From the NCBI GenBank assembly GCA_963730535.1, contig CAVSRU010000005.1, forward strand, positions 558,001 to 622,000: 64,000 bases of DNA, in the 5' to 3' direction. A program made the position numbers and the translations under genes. The notes below the pieces were generated by a model that had not been told where the DNA came from, searched no databases, and saw only the letters and a list, made by a program, of their open reading frames with translations. Source of the DNA: DASSUW01 sp963730535 (lineage in GTDB: Bacteria; Actinomycetota; Thermoleophilia; Solirubrobacterales; Solirubrobacteraceae). Of the stretch, positions 10,743 to 22,900 are shown piece after piece (within the stretch, counting starts at the first letter, position 1; every line of letters starts with the position of its first letter).

Positions 10743-12172
10743 GAGATCTGTCCGATGTTCTGTGTGAGGTCGGGGTGACCGACGCGGCCCTTTGGGGCCG
10801 GGAAAGGCCACACCGATGTCGACCCAGAAAATGAAGTCCAGAGGGGACGAGTTGTCTCGCCCGTGGTGCCAGAGAGTTCTGTTGAGGAGGCTCGGGATCG
10901 TCTGGCGGGGCTGTTGCCCGAGGACGCGCTGCAGGACGCGCTGAAGGGGCTTGAGCCGGAGCGAGATCACCGGCCCGGGCGGGTTGTTGACGCAGCTCGC
11001 CGGCCGGGTGATCGAGACGGCGCTGGGCGCCGAGCTGAGCGAGCACCTGGGCTACCCGCCGGGGCAGGCGCCGCCGGGCGGCGCCGGCAACCACCGCAAC
11101 GGCTAGACGCCGAAGACGGTGCAGACCGAGCTCGGGCCGGTGCCGGTCCGCACGCCGCGCGACCGCCAGGGCAGCTTTGAGCCTCAGCTGGTCGGCAAGC
11201 GCCAGACGCGGCTGGCCGGCCTAGACGAGCAAGATCCTGGCGCTCTACGCCGGCGGCATGAGCGTGCGCGACATCGAGGCGCACCTGCGCGATCTCTATG
11301 GCGTCGAGATCGGCCGCGACACGATCTAGCCGGGTCACCGACGCGGTGCTCGAGGACGTCGCGGCGTGGCGCACGCGGCCGCTGGACGCGGTCTACCCGA
11401 TCGTCTACTTCGACTGCTTGATGGTCAAGGTCCGCGAGGACCGCTCGGTCCGCACGCCGCGCCTGCTATCTGGCGGTCGGCGTCACGGTCGAGGGCGACC
11501 GCGAGGTCCTGGGACTCTGGTGGCAGGAGACCGAGGGCGCGAAGTTCTGGCTGGCCGTCCTCAACGACCTGCACCAGCGCGGCGTCGGCGACGTCCTGAT
11601 CGCCTGCGTGGACGGCCTGACAGGCTTCCCCGAGGCGATCGAGGCCGTGTTCCCGCAGGCCTGGGTGCAGACCTGCATCGTCCATCAGATCCGCAGCTCG
11701 ATGCGCTAGGTCGCCTACCAGCGACCGCAAGCGCGTCGCCGCCGACCTGCAAGCCCGTCTACACGCGCCGTCAACGCCGACGCGGCCGAGGCCGCAGCTC
11801 GCCGCGTTCGACGAGCGCTGGGGCGAGCGCTACCCGATGATCGCCGACGTCCTGGCGGACGCACTGGCAGCACATCACGCCGTTCCTGGCGCTACCCGCC
11901 GACCTGCGCGAGGCGGTCTACACCACCAACAGCATCGAGAACCTCAACCGCCAGATCCGCAAGGCGATCAAGACCCGCGGGCACTTCCCCGACGAACAGG
12001 CCGCTACCAAGCTCATCTACCTCGCGATCGAGCGCGCCGAGACGCAAGTGGCGCACCGCCTACAACTGGACCAGCGCGCTACGAGGCGCTCAAGATCCAC
12101 TTCGGAGACCGACTCCCCGACTGACCATCAACACGTCGCCTCGGCCTCACACACAGAAGGCCGGACAGTCTC
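10743..12172 (+). mobile_element. IS256-family insertion sequence (decayed), nested in IS110
   Basis: About 1.4 kb, the normal IS256 size. The two ends are imperfect inverted repeats: the left end reads GAGATCTGTCCGATGTTCTG and the right end, on the other strand, GAGACTGTCCGGCCTTCTGT. Both continue into GTGTGAGG-like sequence. A transposase remnant fills the interior. An exact target-site duplication could not be seen at the IS110 junctions, so the end points are uncertain by several bases. Confidence 0.75.
10816..12124 (+). pseudogene. IS256-family transposase pseudogene
   Basis: Mutator-type DDE transposase whose conserved blocks are all recognisable. They include TELGPVPVRTPRDRQGSFEP, ALYAGGMSVRDIEAHLRDLY, LDAVYPIVYFDCL (first Asp), EGAKFWLAVLNDL, IACVDGLTGFPEAIEAVFP (second Asp) and VYTTNSIENLNRQIRKAIK (Glu region), ending near HFGDRLPD. 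Reading it needs about six frame changes and crosses in-frame TAG codons at about 11104 (Lys expected) and 11707 (Tyr expected). Combined nonsense and frameshift damage shows a dead gene rather than sequence error alone. Confidence 0.88.
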
Positions 12173-12740
12173 ATCCGTCGAGTGCTTCGGCGATCGAGCG
12201 CCCCCAGACGGTCGGCCATCGTGCGCAGAAGAACAGCATCAACGCTCCTCGACCGCGGAGCCGCCGCAGCGTCAGGCGATGGCCATGCGTCTGCAGGCCG
12301 ATGAGCGTTCAGCGCCGAGGCGCGCATCCGGACGAGGTGCATCCGTCGACGCAGACGTTCGCGCAGCTCACGGTCCTCCAGCGGCGGCACGCAGAGCTCG
12401 GGCACGAGAGCGCGTCGGGCGAGCACGGCCAGCACGCGCGCATCGACCAGGGCGATCTTGCACGCCAGCGGCGCGACGTCACGGACCTTGCGCGCATGCG
12501 CGACCTGCACCCGCCACCCGCCGCGGCGAGCTTGTCGCGCTCCCAGATCGCGCCGCTCATCATCTCCACCACCGCACGCACGTCGGTGCCGCGCTCAATC
12601 ACCAGCCGCGCCAGACCGTGAGCGTCGCCCGGCACCGCACGCTCGCCGACGATCACGCCGGCGTCGCTTCGCGACCACCACGCTGTCGGCGATAGGACCG
12701 ATCGAGCACGAGATACTCCAGGCCGAGGGCCTACCCTTCG
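12173..12740 (-). pseudogene. IS110-family transposase, N-terminal part (interrupted)
   Basis: DEDD-domain remnant on the minus strand: VIVGERAVPGDAHGLARLVI, RGTDVRAVVEMMSGAIWERD, then in another frame VAHARKVRDVAPLA, VDARVLAVLARRALVPEL and RRMHLVRMRASALN. It ends in RSIAEALD at the right end of the IS256 copy and continues conceptually into VIDLLDARITP at 10742. At least two frame changes are present. Confidence 0.75.
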
Positions 12741-13026
12741 CGGGTCGAGACTGCAGACCAGCTCAGTCTGCGGGGAGGCCCGCCTTCGGCGCGCGCTCGA
12801 GCATGACATTCCATGCGACTCGCCACCCCGGTGGCCGTGCGGTGCTCATCGGCGCGCTGCTCCCTTCGCCTGAAGGCGAGACTGCGGCTCCCACGCTGGG
12901 CGGCTAGGGCCTGGCTCGGCTAAGCCGGGGCTGCCCGGTGCGCGTCATGCAGCCTTGGTACCCAAATCCGTACCCACACCTCCGACATTTGGCTCTACAC
13001 CAACCTTCCAAGCAGCCAACCGGCTC

Positions 13027-13069
13027 CTTGCCATGCAGAAGGTCGAGGGTTCGAGTCCCTTCATCCGCT
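13027..13069 (+). repeat. attR: tRNA-Gly 3' end, right direct repeat of the island
   Basis: 43 bp identical to 4423-4465. Only the 3' part of the tRNA is present (no 5' acceptor strand or D arm), so it is an attachment-site scar and not a second tRNA gene. Confidence 0.93.
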
Positions 13070-13075
13070 TCTCAC

Positions 13076-13101
13076 GAAAGCCCCGCAAGAGCGGGGCTTT
13101 C
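13076..13101 (+). terminator. Strong rho-independent hairpin after attR
   Basis: Perfect 11-bp stem GAAAGCCCCGC / GCGGGGCTTTC with loop AAGA, followed by a T/C-rich tail (TCGTTCTCG). It sits 6 bp behind the attR tRNA scar, so it is probably the chromosome's original tRNA-Gly terminator. It may now serve the end of the minus-strand gene at 13124 as well. Confidence 0.8.
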
Positions 13102-13123
13102 TCGTTCTCGGGAACGCAGCTCG

Positions 13124-13513
13124 CTACTCGAACTCGTCGCTGTGTGTCACCAGCGCGTAGAGGACGACGAAGTCGAGGGTCAATACCGCGATCGCCCATA
13201 GCGGGAAGAGGAAGATCACGAAGACCGTCATCATCGCGCTGAGGAACGCGATACCGACGCCCAACCAGAGTCCGTACGCGTTGCGCGCGATGATGAGCCC
13301 GCCAACGCCGAGCTGCACCAGACCCGCGATCAACCAGAACCAGCCCCAGGCGGTGATGCTGATCCCGTAGAGCACTTCGGTGGCGCGGGACGTCAACGTA
13401 TCGTCGTCGGCTACGGCGGCGATCCCGCTCAAGAAGTTGTAGCCGCCCGCCAGCAGGGCGGCCACACCGGCGAACGTGACCCAACCCGAGCGCATTGCGC
13501 GGTTATCCACCAC
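13124..13513 (-). CDS. Four-TM membrane protein (DUF7144-like)
   Basis: 129 residues with four hydrophobic segments: VTFAGVAALLAGGYNFLSGI, ITAWGWFWLIAGLVQLGVGG, YGLWLGVGIAFLSAMMTVFV and LWAIAVLTLDFVVLYALV. The length and the GGYNFLSGIAA / AWGWFWLIAGLVQL pattern match a common actinobacterial family of small membrane proteins of unknown role. ATG 13513 begins MVDNRAMRSG. It is the first chromosomal gene right of the island and runs toward it, just behind a terminator hairpin. Confidence 0.8.
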   Translation of the reverse strand: MVDNRAMRSGWVTFAGVAALLAGGYNFLSGIAAVADDDTLTSRATEVLYGISITAWGWFWLIAGLVQLGVGGLIIARNAYGLWLGVGIAFLSAMMTVFVIFLFPLWAIAVLTLDFVVLYALVTHSDEFE

Positions 13514-13562
13514 GGCAGTCCTTCCACTAGGTCCTGCGTTGTCGAATCAGGGAGCCCTGACC

Positions 13563-13958
13563 CTAGGCGAGCGCTTTCGCCTTCAGTGCCTCGAATTCCT
13601 GCTGGTTGATCGCGCCGGCGTCGAGCAGCTCCTTGGCCATCGACGATCTCGCGAGCGCACTGCCGCTCGCCGCATCGAGAACGTGATCGTCGAACGCTTG
13701 CTGCTGAGCCGGGATCTGCTTCGCGCTGCGCTCCCGCATCCCGTCGTGCTGGGCGATCAGATAGATCAGCACCCCGAGCCAGGGCAGGATCACGACGAAG
13801 ATCACCCACGCCGCCTTGGCAAATCCACCGATATCGCGACGGCGGAAAATGTCGACCAGCACGGTGATCACGATCCAGATCCAGATCACCCAGAAGAAGA
13901 AGATCAGCATCGTCCACAGCAGATCCATGAACGGGTAATCAGCTGCCATTACGAACAT
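13563..13958 (-). CDS. PLDc_N/SHOCT-type membrane protein
   Basis: 131 residues. Two hydrophobic segments (about residues 12-36 and 47-68, the second AAWVIFVVILPWLGVLIYLI with the R-R-R-D before it) match the PLDc_N phospholipase D-nuclease-like anchor. The C-terminus LLDAGAINQQEFEALKAKAL is a SHOCT short C-terminal domain, often found in oligomeric or membrane stress proteins. ATG 13958 is preceded by AGGGGAG; ATG 13949 is an alternative. It lies 49 bp upstream of the 13124-13513 gene on the same strand, and the two may be co-transcribed. Confidence 0.82.
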   Translation of the reverse strand: MFVMAADYPFMDLLWTMLIFFFWVIWIWIVITVLVDIFRRRDIGGFAKAAWVIFVVILPWLGVLIYLIAQHDGMRERSAKQIPAQQQAFDDHVLDAASGSALARSSMAKELLDAGAINQQEFEALKAKALA

Positions 13959-14040
13959 CGGTTCGAGTCTCCCCTCGATTCGCCTGCGGGTTCAGCGCAT
14001 ACTCTCCCATCCATCGGACGGCGGGGCTGTTGCGTTCCGG

Positions 14041-16989
<2,949 letters not shown>

Positions 16990-17109
16990 GATCTCTCCCC
17001 CTGTCGAATGCCGGAACCTCCAGCAGCTCCTCCACGAGCCTACCGCGCTCCTCGGTATTCCCAAAGAGTGCGGTCTCCCGTACAGGAACCCCGGCTCCAC
17101 TTTCTTACG

Positions 17110-18102
17110 ATGGCCTGCGTGCCAGGTTCAGAGGCGACGGCCATCGCAGGGAGGCCGGTCGAGCAGGATCTCGAGGCCCACCGCCGGGAGCTGACCGGCT
17201 ACTGCTACCGGATGCTCGGCTCGGGCGCCGACGCCGAGGACGCCGTGCAGGAGACGATGGTGCGCGCGTGGCGCGGCATCGACCGGCTCGACGCGCCGGG
17301 CGCCTTGCGGTCGTGGCTGTACCGGATCGCAACCAACGTGTGCCTCGACATGCTGAGCGGCGCGCAGCGCCGCGCCCAGCCGATCGACCTCGGGCCGTCC
17401 TCGACCGCCGAGGCAGCGCTCGGGCACCGGCTCGGAGACGAGGCGTGGGTGCTCCCGGTGCCGGACTCGCGGGTGCTGCCCGATAACGGCGATCCGGCCG
17501 AGCTGGCGGCGGCGCGCGAGACGGTGCGGCTGGCGTTCGTCGCCGCCCTCCAGCACCTGCCGCCGCGCCAGCGCGCGGTGCTCATCCTCTGCGAGGTGCT
17601 GCGCTGGAAGGCGAGCGAGGCGGCCGAGCTGCTCGGCACGACGACCGCCGGCATCAACAGCGCGCTCCAGCGCGCGCGGGCGACGCTCGACGCCGCAGAC
17701 CTCGACCCGGCCGATGCCCCGGAGGTCGACTCCGAGGCCGAGCAGGAGCTGCTCGACCGCTACGTCGACGCGTTCGAGCGCTACGACATGAACGCGCTTG
17801 TGGCGCTCCTGCACGAGGACGCGACGTTCTCCATGCCGCCCTACCCGCTGTGGCTCCGTGGGCCGGCTCAGGTCAAGGCGTGGCTGCTCGGCAAGGGCAT
17901 CGGCTGCCGCGGGTCGCGCGTCATCAAGGTCGCCGCCAACGGCGGGCCGGCGTTCGCGACCTACCGCCCCGACGGGCCTGACGCCCACAGCCCTTTCGCG
18001 CTCGTCGTGATGCGGGTCGAGAACGGCCGCATCACGGACCTCTGCCACTTCCTCTATCCCGAGCTGTTCCCCGCCTTCGGGCTGCCTGAACGGCTCGACT
18101 AG
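17110..18102 (+). CDS. ECF sigma factor with SnoaL-like C-terminal extension
   Basis: 330 residues. Sigma region 2 (ELTGYCYRMLGSGADAEDAV, TMVRAWRGIDRLD, SWLYRIATNVCLDML) and region 4 (LPPRQRAVLILCEVL, KASEAAELLGTTTAGINSAL) are clear. They are followed by a C-terminal NTF2/SnoaL-like domain of about 110 residues (YVDAFERYDMNALVALLHED through DLCHFLYPELF). This architecture matches the TIGR02960/SigG-type ECF group, in which the C-terminal domain replaces or modulates an anti-sigma factor. No anti-sigma gene lies beside it. ATG 17110 gives MACVPGSE; extension further upstream would enter the pullulanase promoter. The regulon is unknown. Confidence 0.9.
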   Translation: MACVPGSEATAIAGRPVEQDLEAHRRELTGYCYRMLGSGADAEDAVQETMVRAWRGIDRLDAPGALRSWLYRIATNVCLDMLSGAQRRAQPIDLGPSSTAEAALGHRLGDEAWVLPVPDSRVLPDNGDPAELAAARETVRLAFVAALQHLPPRQRAVLILCEVLRWKASEAAELLGTTTAGINSALQRARATLDAADLDPADAPEVDSEAEQELLDRYVDAFERYDMNALVALLHEDATFSMPPYPLWLRGPAQVKAWLLGKGIGCRGSRVIKVAANGGPAFATYRPDGPDAHSPFALVVMRVENGRITDLCHFLYPELFPAFGLPERLD

Positions 18103-18163
18103 GGAAGGGGACTGGTCAGCCGCCGGATTCGATGCGGCGGCGGCGCCCGTAGCGTCGCCGGGT

Positions 18164-18853
18164 ATGAATCCGACCTCCAGCTTCGACGCCGTCCTGTTCG
18201 ATCTCGACGGCGTCCTGACCTCGACGGCCGCGCTTCATGCGACGGCCTGGAAGCGCACCTTCGACCCGTTGCTAGCCCTCTGGGGCCAGGAGCCGTTCGA
18301 CTCTGAGCGCGACTATCTCGACCACGTCGACGGCAAGCCGCGCGCCGACGGCGTGCGCGACTTCCTCGCCTCGCGCGGCGTCACGCTCGACGATCCGTCG
18401 GTCCAGGCGATCGCCGGCCGCAAGCAGTCGCACTTCGAGCGGGCGCTCGACGACTGCGGCGTCGAGGCGTTCCCCGGCTCGATCCGGTGGGTGCGTCATC
18501 TGCGCGCGCTCGGCCTGTGGACCGCGGTGGTGTCCTCGAGCGCGAACACCGACCGCGTGCTGCGGGCCGCCGAGATCACCGCGCTGTTCGACCTCACGAT
18601 CGACGCGCATGACGTGCGCGAGCTCGGGCTTCAAGGCAAGCCCGCGCCCGACGGGTTCCTGGAGGCCGCCCGGCGGCTCGACGTCGAGCCGAGACGCGCC
18701 GTGGTCGTCGAGGACGCCCTGGTAGGCGTGGCCGCCGGCCGCGCCGGCGCCTTCGGCCTGGTGATCGGCGTCACGCGCGGCGCGACCCCCCGCGAGCTTC
18801 GCGCGGCGGGCGCCGACGTCGTGGTCGCCGACCTCGAGGAGCTGGTCCCGTGA
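18164..18853 (+). CDS. HAD-superfamily hydrolase, beta-phosphoglucomutase-like
   Basis: 229 residues. Motif I is FDLDGVLT with the nucleophile Asp, motif II VSSSAN, motif III Lys in GKPAPDGF, and motif IV VEDALVG. The cap segment HATAWKRTFDPLL ... DHVDGKPRADGVRDFL is that of beta-phosphoglucomutase-type enzymes, which interconvert beta-glucose 1-phosphate and glucose 6-phosphate during maltose or trehalose breakdown. No GH65 phosphorylase sits next to it here. A generic sugar-phosphate phosphatase remains possible. It lies between the ECF gene and a membrane protein, on the same strand. Confidence 0.85.
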   Translation: MNPTSSFDAVLFDLDGVLTSTAALHATAWKRTFDPLLALWGQEPFDSERDYLDHVDGKPRADGVRDFLASRGVTLDDPSVQAIAGRKQSHFERALDDCGVEAFPGSIRWVRHLRALGLWTAVVSSSANTDRVLRAAEITALFDLTIDAHDVRELGLQGKPAPDGFLEAARRLDVEPRRAVVVEDALVGVAAGRAGAFGLVIGVTRGATPRELRAAGADVVVADLEELVP

Positions 18854-18903
18854 GCGCCCCGAGCAGAAGGGAGATCGTTCCCCCTGACACCCTGGAGACA
18901 CCC

Positions 18904-19833
18904 ATGAACGGACACCACCGACCAAAGCCAGCCGCGTTCGTGCTGCTGCCCGTGGCCTTCGCCATCATCCTCGCGCTGTTCGCGTGGCCCAACGCCGAGG
19001 CCGGCCCGCGCGACCTGCCGATCGGCGTCGCCGGCCAGCCCGCCCAGACGCGGGCGATCGAGCAGGGTCTCGCCGCCCGCGGCGAGGCGTTCGACATCCA
19101 CCGCTACGCGGACGAGGCCACCGCCCGCGAGGCGATCGAGGACCGGGACATCTACGGCGCCTTCGTCGCCAGCCCCGACGGCCCGAGGGTGCTCACCGCG
19201 ACGGCGGCCAGCGCGCCGGTGGCCACGCTCCTCACCCATGCCGCCGACGAGAGCGGCGCCGAGGTCGAGGACGTCACCGCCTCCTCCGCGCGCGCCGGCG
19301 CCCTGCCCTCCTCCGTGCTCCCGCTGCTGATCGGCGGGATCCTCGTGGGCGTGGCGAGCATCGCGCTGGCCACCTCACCGCTCCAGCGCGCCGGCCTCGT
19401 GCTCGGCGGCTCGCTGCTCTTGGGTCTCACCGCCACGCTGCTCATACAGGGGTGGTTCGACATCCTGGGCGGCGATTGGGCCGCCAACGCCGCCGGCTTC
19501 AGCCTCATGACGGCCGCCATCGCGGCCGTGGTGGCCGGGCTCGAGGCGACGATCGGCAGAGCCGGCATCGCTCTCGGGGCGCTGACGATGGTGTTCGTCG
19601 GGAACCCGTTCTCGGGCGCCGCCGCTGGGCCCCACATGCTGCCTGAGCCGGCCGGCCTGATCGGCCAGCTGATGCCGCCCGGAGCGGGCGCCAACCTGGC
19701 GCGCAGCACCGGGTACTTCGACGGCGCCGCCGCCGGCGGCCACGTCGCGGTCCTCGCCGCCTGGGCGCTCGCGGGCTTCGGGCTGCTCGCAGTAGCGGCG
19801 CTGCGCCAGCGGCGCCCCGCCCAGGTGGCGTGA
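18904..19833 (+). CDS. ABC-2/SNG1-like membrane permease-type protein
   Basis: 309 residues from ATG 18904, chosen because GGAG lies 6-7 bp upstream; an in-frame GTG at 18850 overlapping the HAD stop is the alternative. One N-terminal TM (AAFVLLPVAFAIILALFAWP) is followed by an extracytoplasmic domain of about 110 residues and then about five TM helices. The pattern of a short cytoplasmic tail, one TM, a large outer loop and a TM cluster is that of ABC-2-type or YhgE/SNG1-like export membrane proteins. No ATPase partner is adjacent. The substrate is unknown. The 3' end comes close to the SARP gene. Confidence 0.75.
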   Translation: MNGHHRPKPAAFVLLPVAFAIILALFAWPNAEAGPRDLPIGVAGQPAQTRAIEQGLAARGEAFDIHRYADEATAREAIEDRDIYGAFVASPDGPRVLTATAASAPVATLLTHAADESGAEVEDVTASSARAGALPSSVLPLLIGGILVGVASIALATSPLQRAGLVLGGSLLLGLTATLLIQGWFDILGGDWAANAAGFSLMTAAIAAVVAGLEATIGRAGIALGALTMVFVGNPFSGAAAGPHMLPEPAGLIGQLMPPGAGANLARSTGYFDGAAAGGHVAVLAAWALAGFGLLAVAALRQRRPAQVA

Positions 19834-19913
19834 CTGGCGCGCAGGAGATCGCCGGTTGCGGTCGGCGGCAGGGCTGGGTTAGTCTCGCTTCACCGGAAGG
19901 AGGCGGGACCCGC

Positions 19914-22900
19914 GTGGCACCCCCGCAAGTGAGCATCGAACTGTGCGGCCAGCTCGCGGTCACCGTCGAGGGACGGCGGTGCGAGGCAGCGCTGCCCGGC
20001 CGCCAGGGCCGTCTCGCCGTCGCCTTCCTCGCCCTCAGCTCCCATGCCGTCACGCGCGAGCGTCTGATCGCGGCGCTCTGGGGCGAAGACGCCCCCGCAA
20101 GCCAGTCGCAGGCGCTCAACGTCGTGCTGTCGAAGCTGCGGCGGGCGCTGGGCCCGGACGTGCTCCTCAACGCCGGCGAGCGCGCCGTGCAGATCACGCC
20201 GGCCGCGGAGATCGACCTCGACCGCGCCCAGCCGGCCCTCGATGCCGCGTTCGCCGCCCGCGACCGCGCGGACTGGCGCGCCGTGGTCGACGCCGCCGGC
20301 CGCGTCGAGGCGCTCGCCGACGCCGGGCTGCTGCCCGGCTACGAGGCCCCCTGGCTGGAGGACCCGCGCCGCCGGCTCGAGGAGCTCGGCCTCCAGGCGC
20401 GCGAGCTGCGCGGCGACGCCGGGCTGGCGCTGGGCGGGGCCGAGCTGGCGGCCGCCGAGCGCGCGGCGCAGGAGCTGGTCGAGCGGGCGCCGTTCCGGGA
20501 GAGCGGGCACCTGCTGCTCATGCGCGTGCGCGAGGCGCAGGGCAACCTGGCCGAGGCGCTGCGCGTGCACGAGCGGCTGCGAGGGCTGCTGCGCGACGAG
20601 CTCGGCGTCGCGCCCGGGCCGCAGGTCCAGGCGGAGTTCGAGCGCATGCTGAAGGCCGAGCAGGGCGCGCCCGCGCCGCCGCCGGCCGCGCCACACGTGC
20701 CTGTGCCCGAGCCCGACGGGCAGGGCTTCTTCGCCACCCGCAGCGGCGCGGCCTTCGTCGGCCGCCGCGGCGAGCTCGACCGGCTGCGCCAGCACTTCGA
20801 GCTCGCCGTCCAGGGCGGCGGGCGGCTCGTGCTGCTCGAGGGCGAGCCGGGCATCGGCAAGACCCGGCTCGCGCTCCAGTTCATGGAGGCCTGCGAGGCG
20901 GACGGCGCACTCGCCCTCTACGGGCGCTGCGACGCCGAGACCCTCGTCCCCTACCAGCCCTTCGTCGAGGCGCTGCGCCGCTACGTGGCCCGGGCGCCGG
21001 AGGCGGTGCGGACGTGGAGCCCCGAGCTGGCCCGCGTGGTGCCCGAGGTGGCGGCGGGCGGCGAGCTGCCGCCTGCGAGCGCCGAGGGCGAGGACCGCTA
21101 CCGGCTGTTCGACGCGGTCGCCGAGGTGATGCGCGAGATCGCCGCCGCCCAGCCCGTCGTGCTCGTGCTCGACGACCTGCACTGGGCCGACACGCCGACG
21201 CTGCTGATGCTCCGCCAGATGGTCCGCTCGGCCGACGAGTCGCCGCTGCTCGTGGTCGCGAGCTTCCGCGACACCGAGCGACCGACCGCGCTGGTCGACA
21301 TGCTCGTGCAGCTGCGCCGCGAGTCGTTCTTCGAGCGGATCGAGCTGCGCGGCCTCGACGAGTCCGACGCCGAGCGCCTGATCGGCGAGTTCGGGCCGAG
21401 CGAGATGCCGGCGCACGTCAACCGCGCGCTGTGGGAGGAGACGAAGGGCAACCCGTTCTTCCTCGAGGAGATGGTGCGCCACCTCGGCACCCGCGCGCCG
21501 GCCCCGGAGGGCAACGGGGCACCCTGGCCGCTCGAGCTGCCGGAGGGCATCCGCGAGGTGATCGGCCGACGGCTGGCCACCCTCTCCGAGCGCACCAGCC
21601 AGGTGCTCACGACGGCCGCGGTGATGGGGCGCGAGTTCCGGGTCGAGGTGCTCGAGGCCTTGGGGGGGCACGACGAGGACGAGCTCGACGACGTCGTCGA
21701 CGAGGGCGTCGCCGCGCATGTGATCGCCGAGGTCCCCGGCGTCTACGGCCGCTGCAGCTTCACGCACAGCCTGATCCGCCAGACGCTCTACGACGGTCTC
21801 ACCGCCACGCGCCGCGCGCGCCTGCACCTGCGCGTCGGCGAGGCGCTCGAGCAGCTCGCGGGCTCGGCCGCCGAGCCGCCGCTGGCCGAGCTGGCGCACC
21901 ACTTCTCGCTCGCGCCGCCGGCCCGCGGCGCCCCGCGCGCGGTCGAGTACGCCGAGCGCGCGGCCCGGCGCGCCACCGAGGTGCTCGCCTACGAGGAGGC
22001 GGCCCGGCTCTACGAGGTCGCGCTCGCAGCGCTCGCGGCCGCCGGGCTCGACGGCGAGCGCCGCTGCGTCCTGCTGCTGGCGTGCGGCGACGCGCAGACC
22101 AAGGCGGGCGCCGCCGCCGACGCCCGGGCGACGTTCCGGCAGGCGGCCGACTCGGCGCGCGGGCTCGGCTCCCCGCGGCTGCTCGCGCTCGCGGCGCTCG
22201 GCCACGGCTCGGCCGGCCAGATGGCCGGGGGCGTCCACGAGGAGGCCGGCGTCCGGCTGCTGGAAGAGGCGCTGGAGGCGGTCGGCGACGGCGACGACTC
22301 GCTGCGGGCGAGGCTGCTCGCCCGCCTGGCGATCGAGCTCAGCTTCTCCGACGAGCGGGAGCGGCGAGCGCAGCTCAGCGGCGAGGCGGTCGAGATCGCG
22401 CGCCGGGTCGGAGACACGAGCGGCCTCGGCTTCGCGCTCGTGGCCCGCCACTGGTCGCTCTGGGGCCCGCAGAACGTCGAGGAGCGGCTCCAGGCCGCCA
22501 ACGACCTGCTGGGCCTGGGCCAGGAGTCCGGCGACGAGCGGCTCACCATGCAGGGTCACCGCTGGCGGATGATCGACCTCCTGGAGCTCGGGGAGATCGA
22601 CGCCGTCGACGTCGAGATCGACGCGTACGCGCGGATCGCCACCGGGCGGCGGCGGGTGGCCGACGCCCTCTACATCCACATCTACCGCGCCATGCGCTGC
22701 CTGCTGGCCGGCGACTTCGACCGCGCCGACGAGGAGAGCCGCGAGGCGCTGCGCCTCGGCGAGCGGGTGCAGGACCCCAACGCGGGCAGCGCGACGCTGC
22801 TCCAGGCGTTCGTGCTGCGGCGCGAGCGCGGCGGGCTCGAGCGGATCGAGGGGGCGATCCGCCACTACGCCGAGAGCTACGCCACGATCCCCGGCTGGTA

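Larger units (their letters stand above)
4423..13069. mobile_element. Integrated genomic island in tRNA-Gly(GCC), about 8.6 kb
   Basis: Bounded by the 43-bp attL and attR. Inside are a tyrosine-integrase remnant next to attL, a two-frame-broken large serine recombinase, an IS110 remnant, a second IS110 split by an IS256 copy, and a few cargo genes (small helical protein, membrane protein, VOC protein plus partner). Coding density is clearly lower than in the flanking chromosome, with several stretches of 300-600 bp without a gene. No replication, conjugation or packaging gene is recognisable, so the element now looks defective. Recent mobility is unlikely unless an intact recombinase acts in trans. 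Confidence 0.88.

Noticed and set aside
10816..12124. In-frame TAG codons of the IS256 transposase as evidence for stop-codon recoding
   Set aside because: The same gene also has about six frame changes, and TAG serves as a normal stop elsewhere (for example ftsH, pgm, UgpC neighbour). Decay explains it.
4558..13000. Short repeats of the type CGTACCCAC near both ends of the island as recombinase arm sites
   Set aside because: Two copies stand at the left end (about 4574-4600) and one at the right (about 12968), but the length is too short and the spacing irregular to claim function.
13027..13069. Second tRNA-Gly gene
   Set aside because: Only the 3' part of the cloverleaf is present; the 5' acceptor strand and D arm are missing. 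It is the attR scar of the island.
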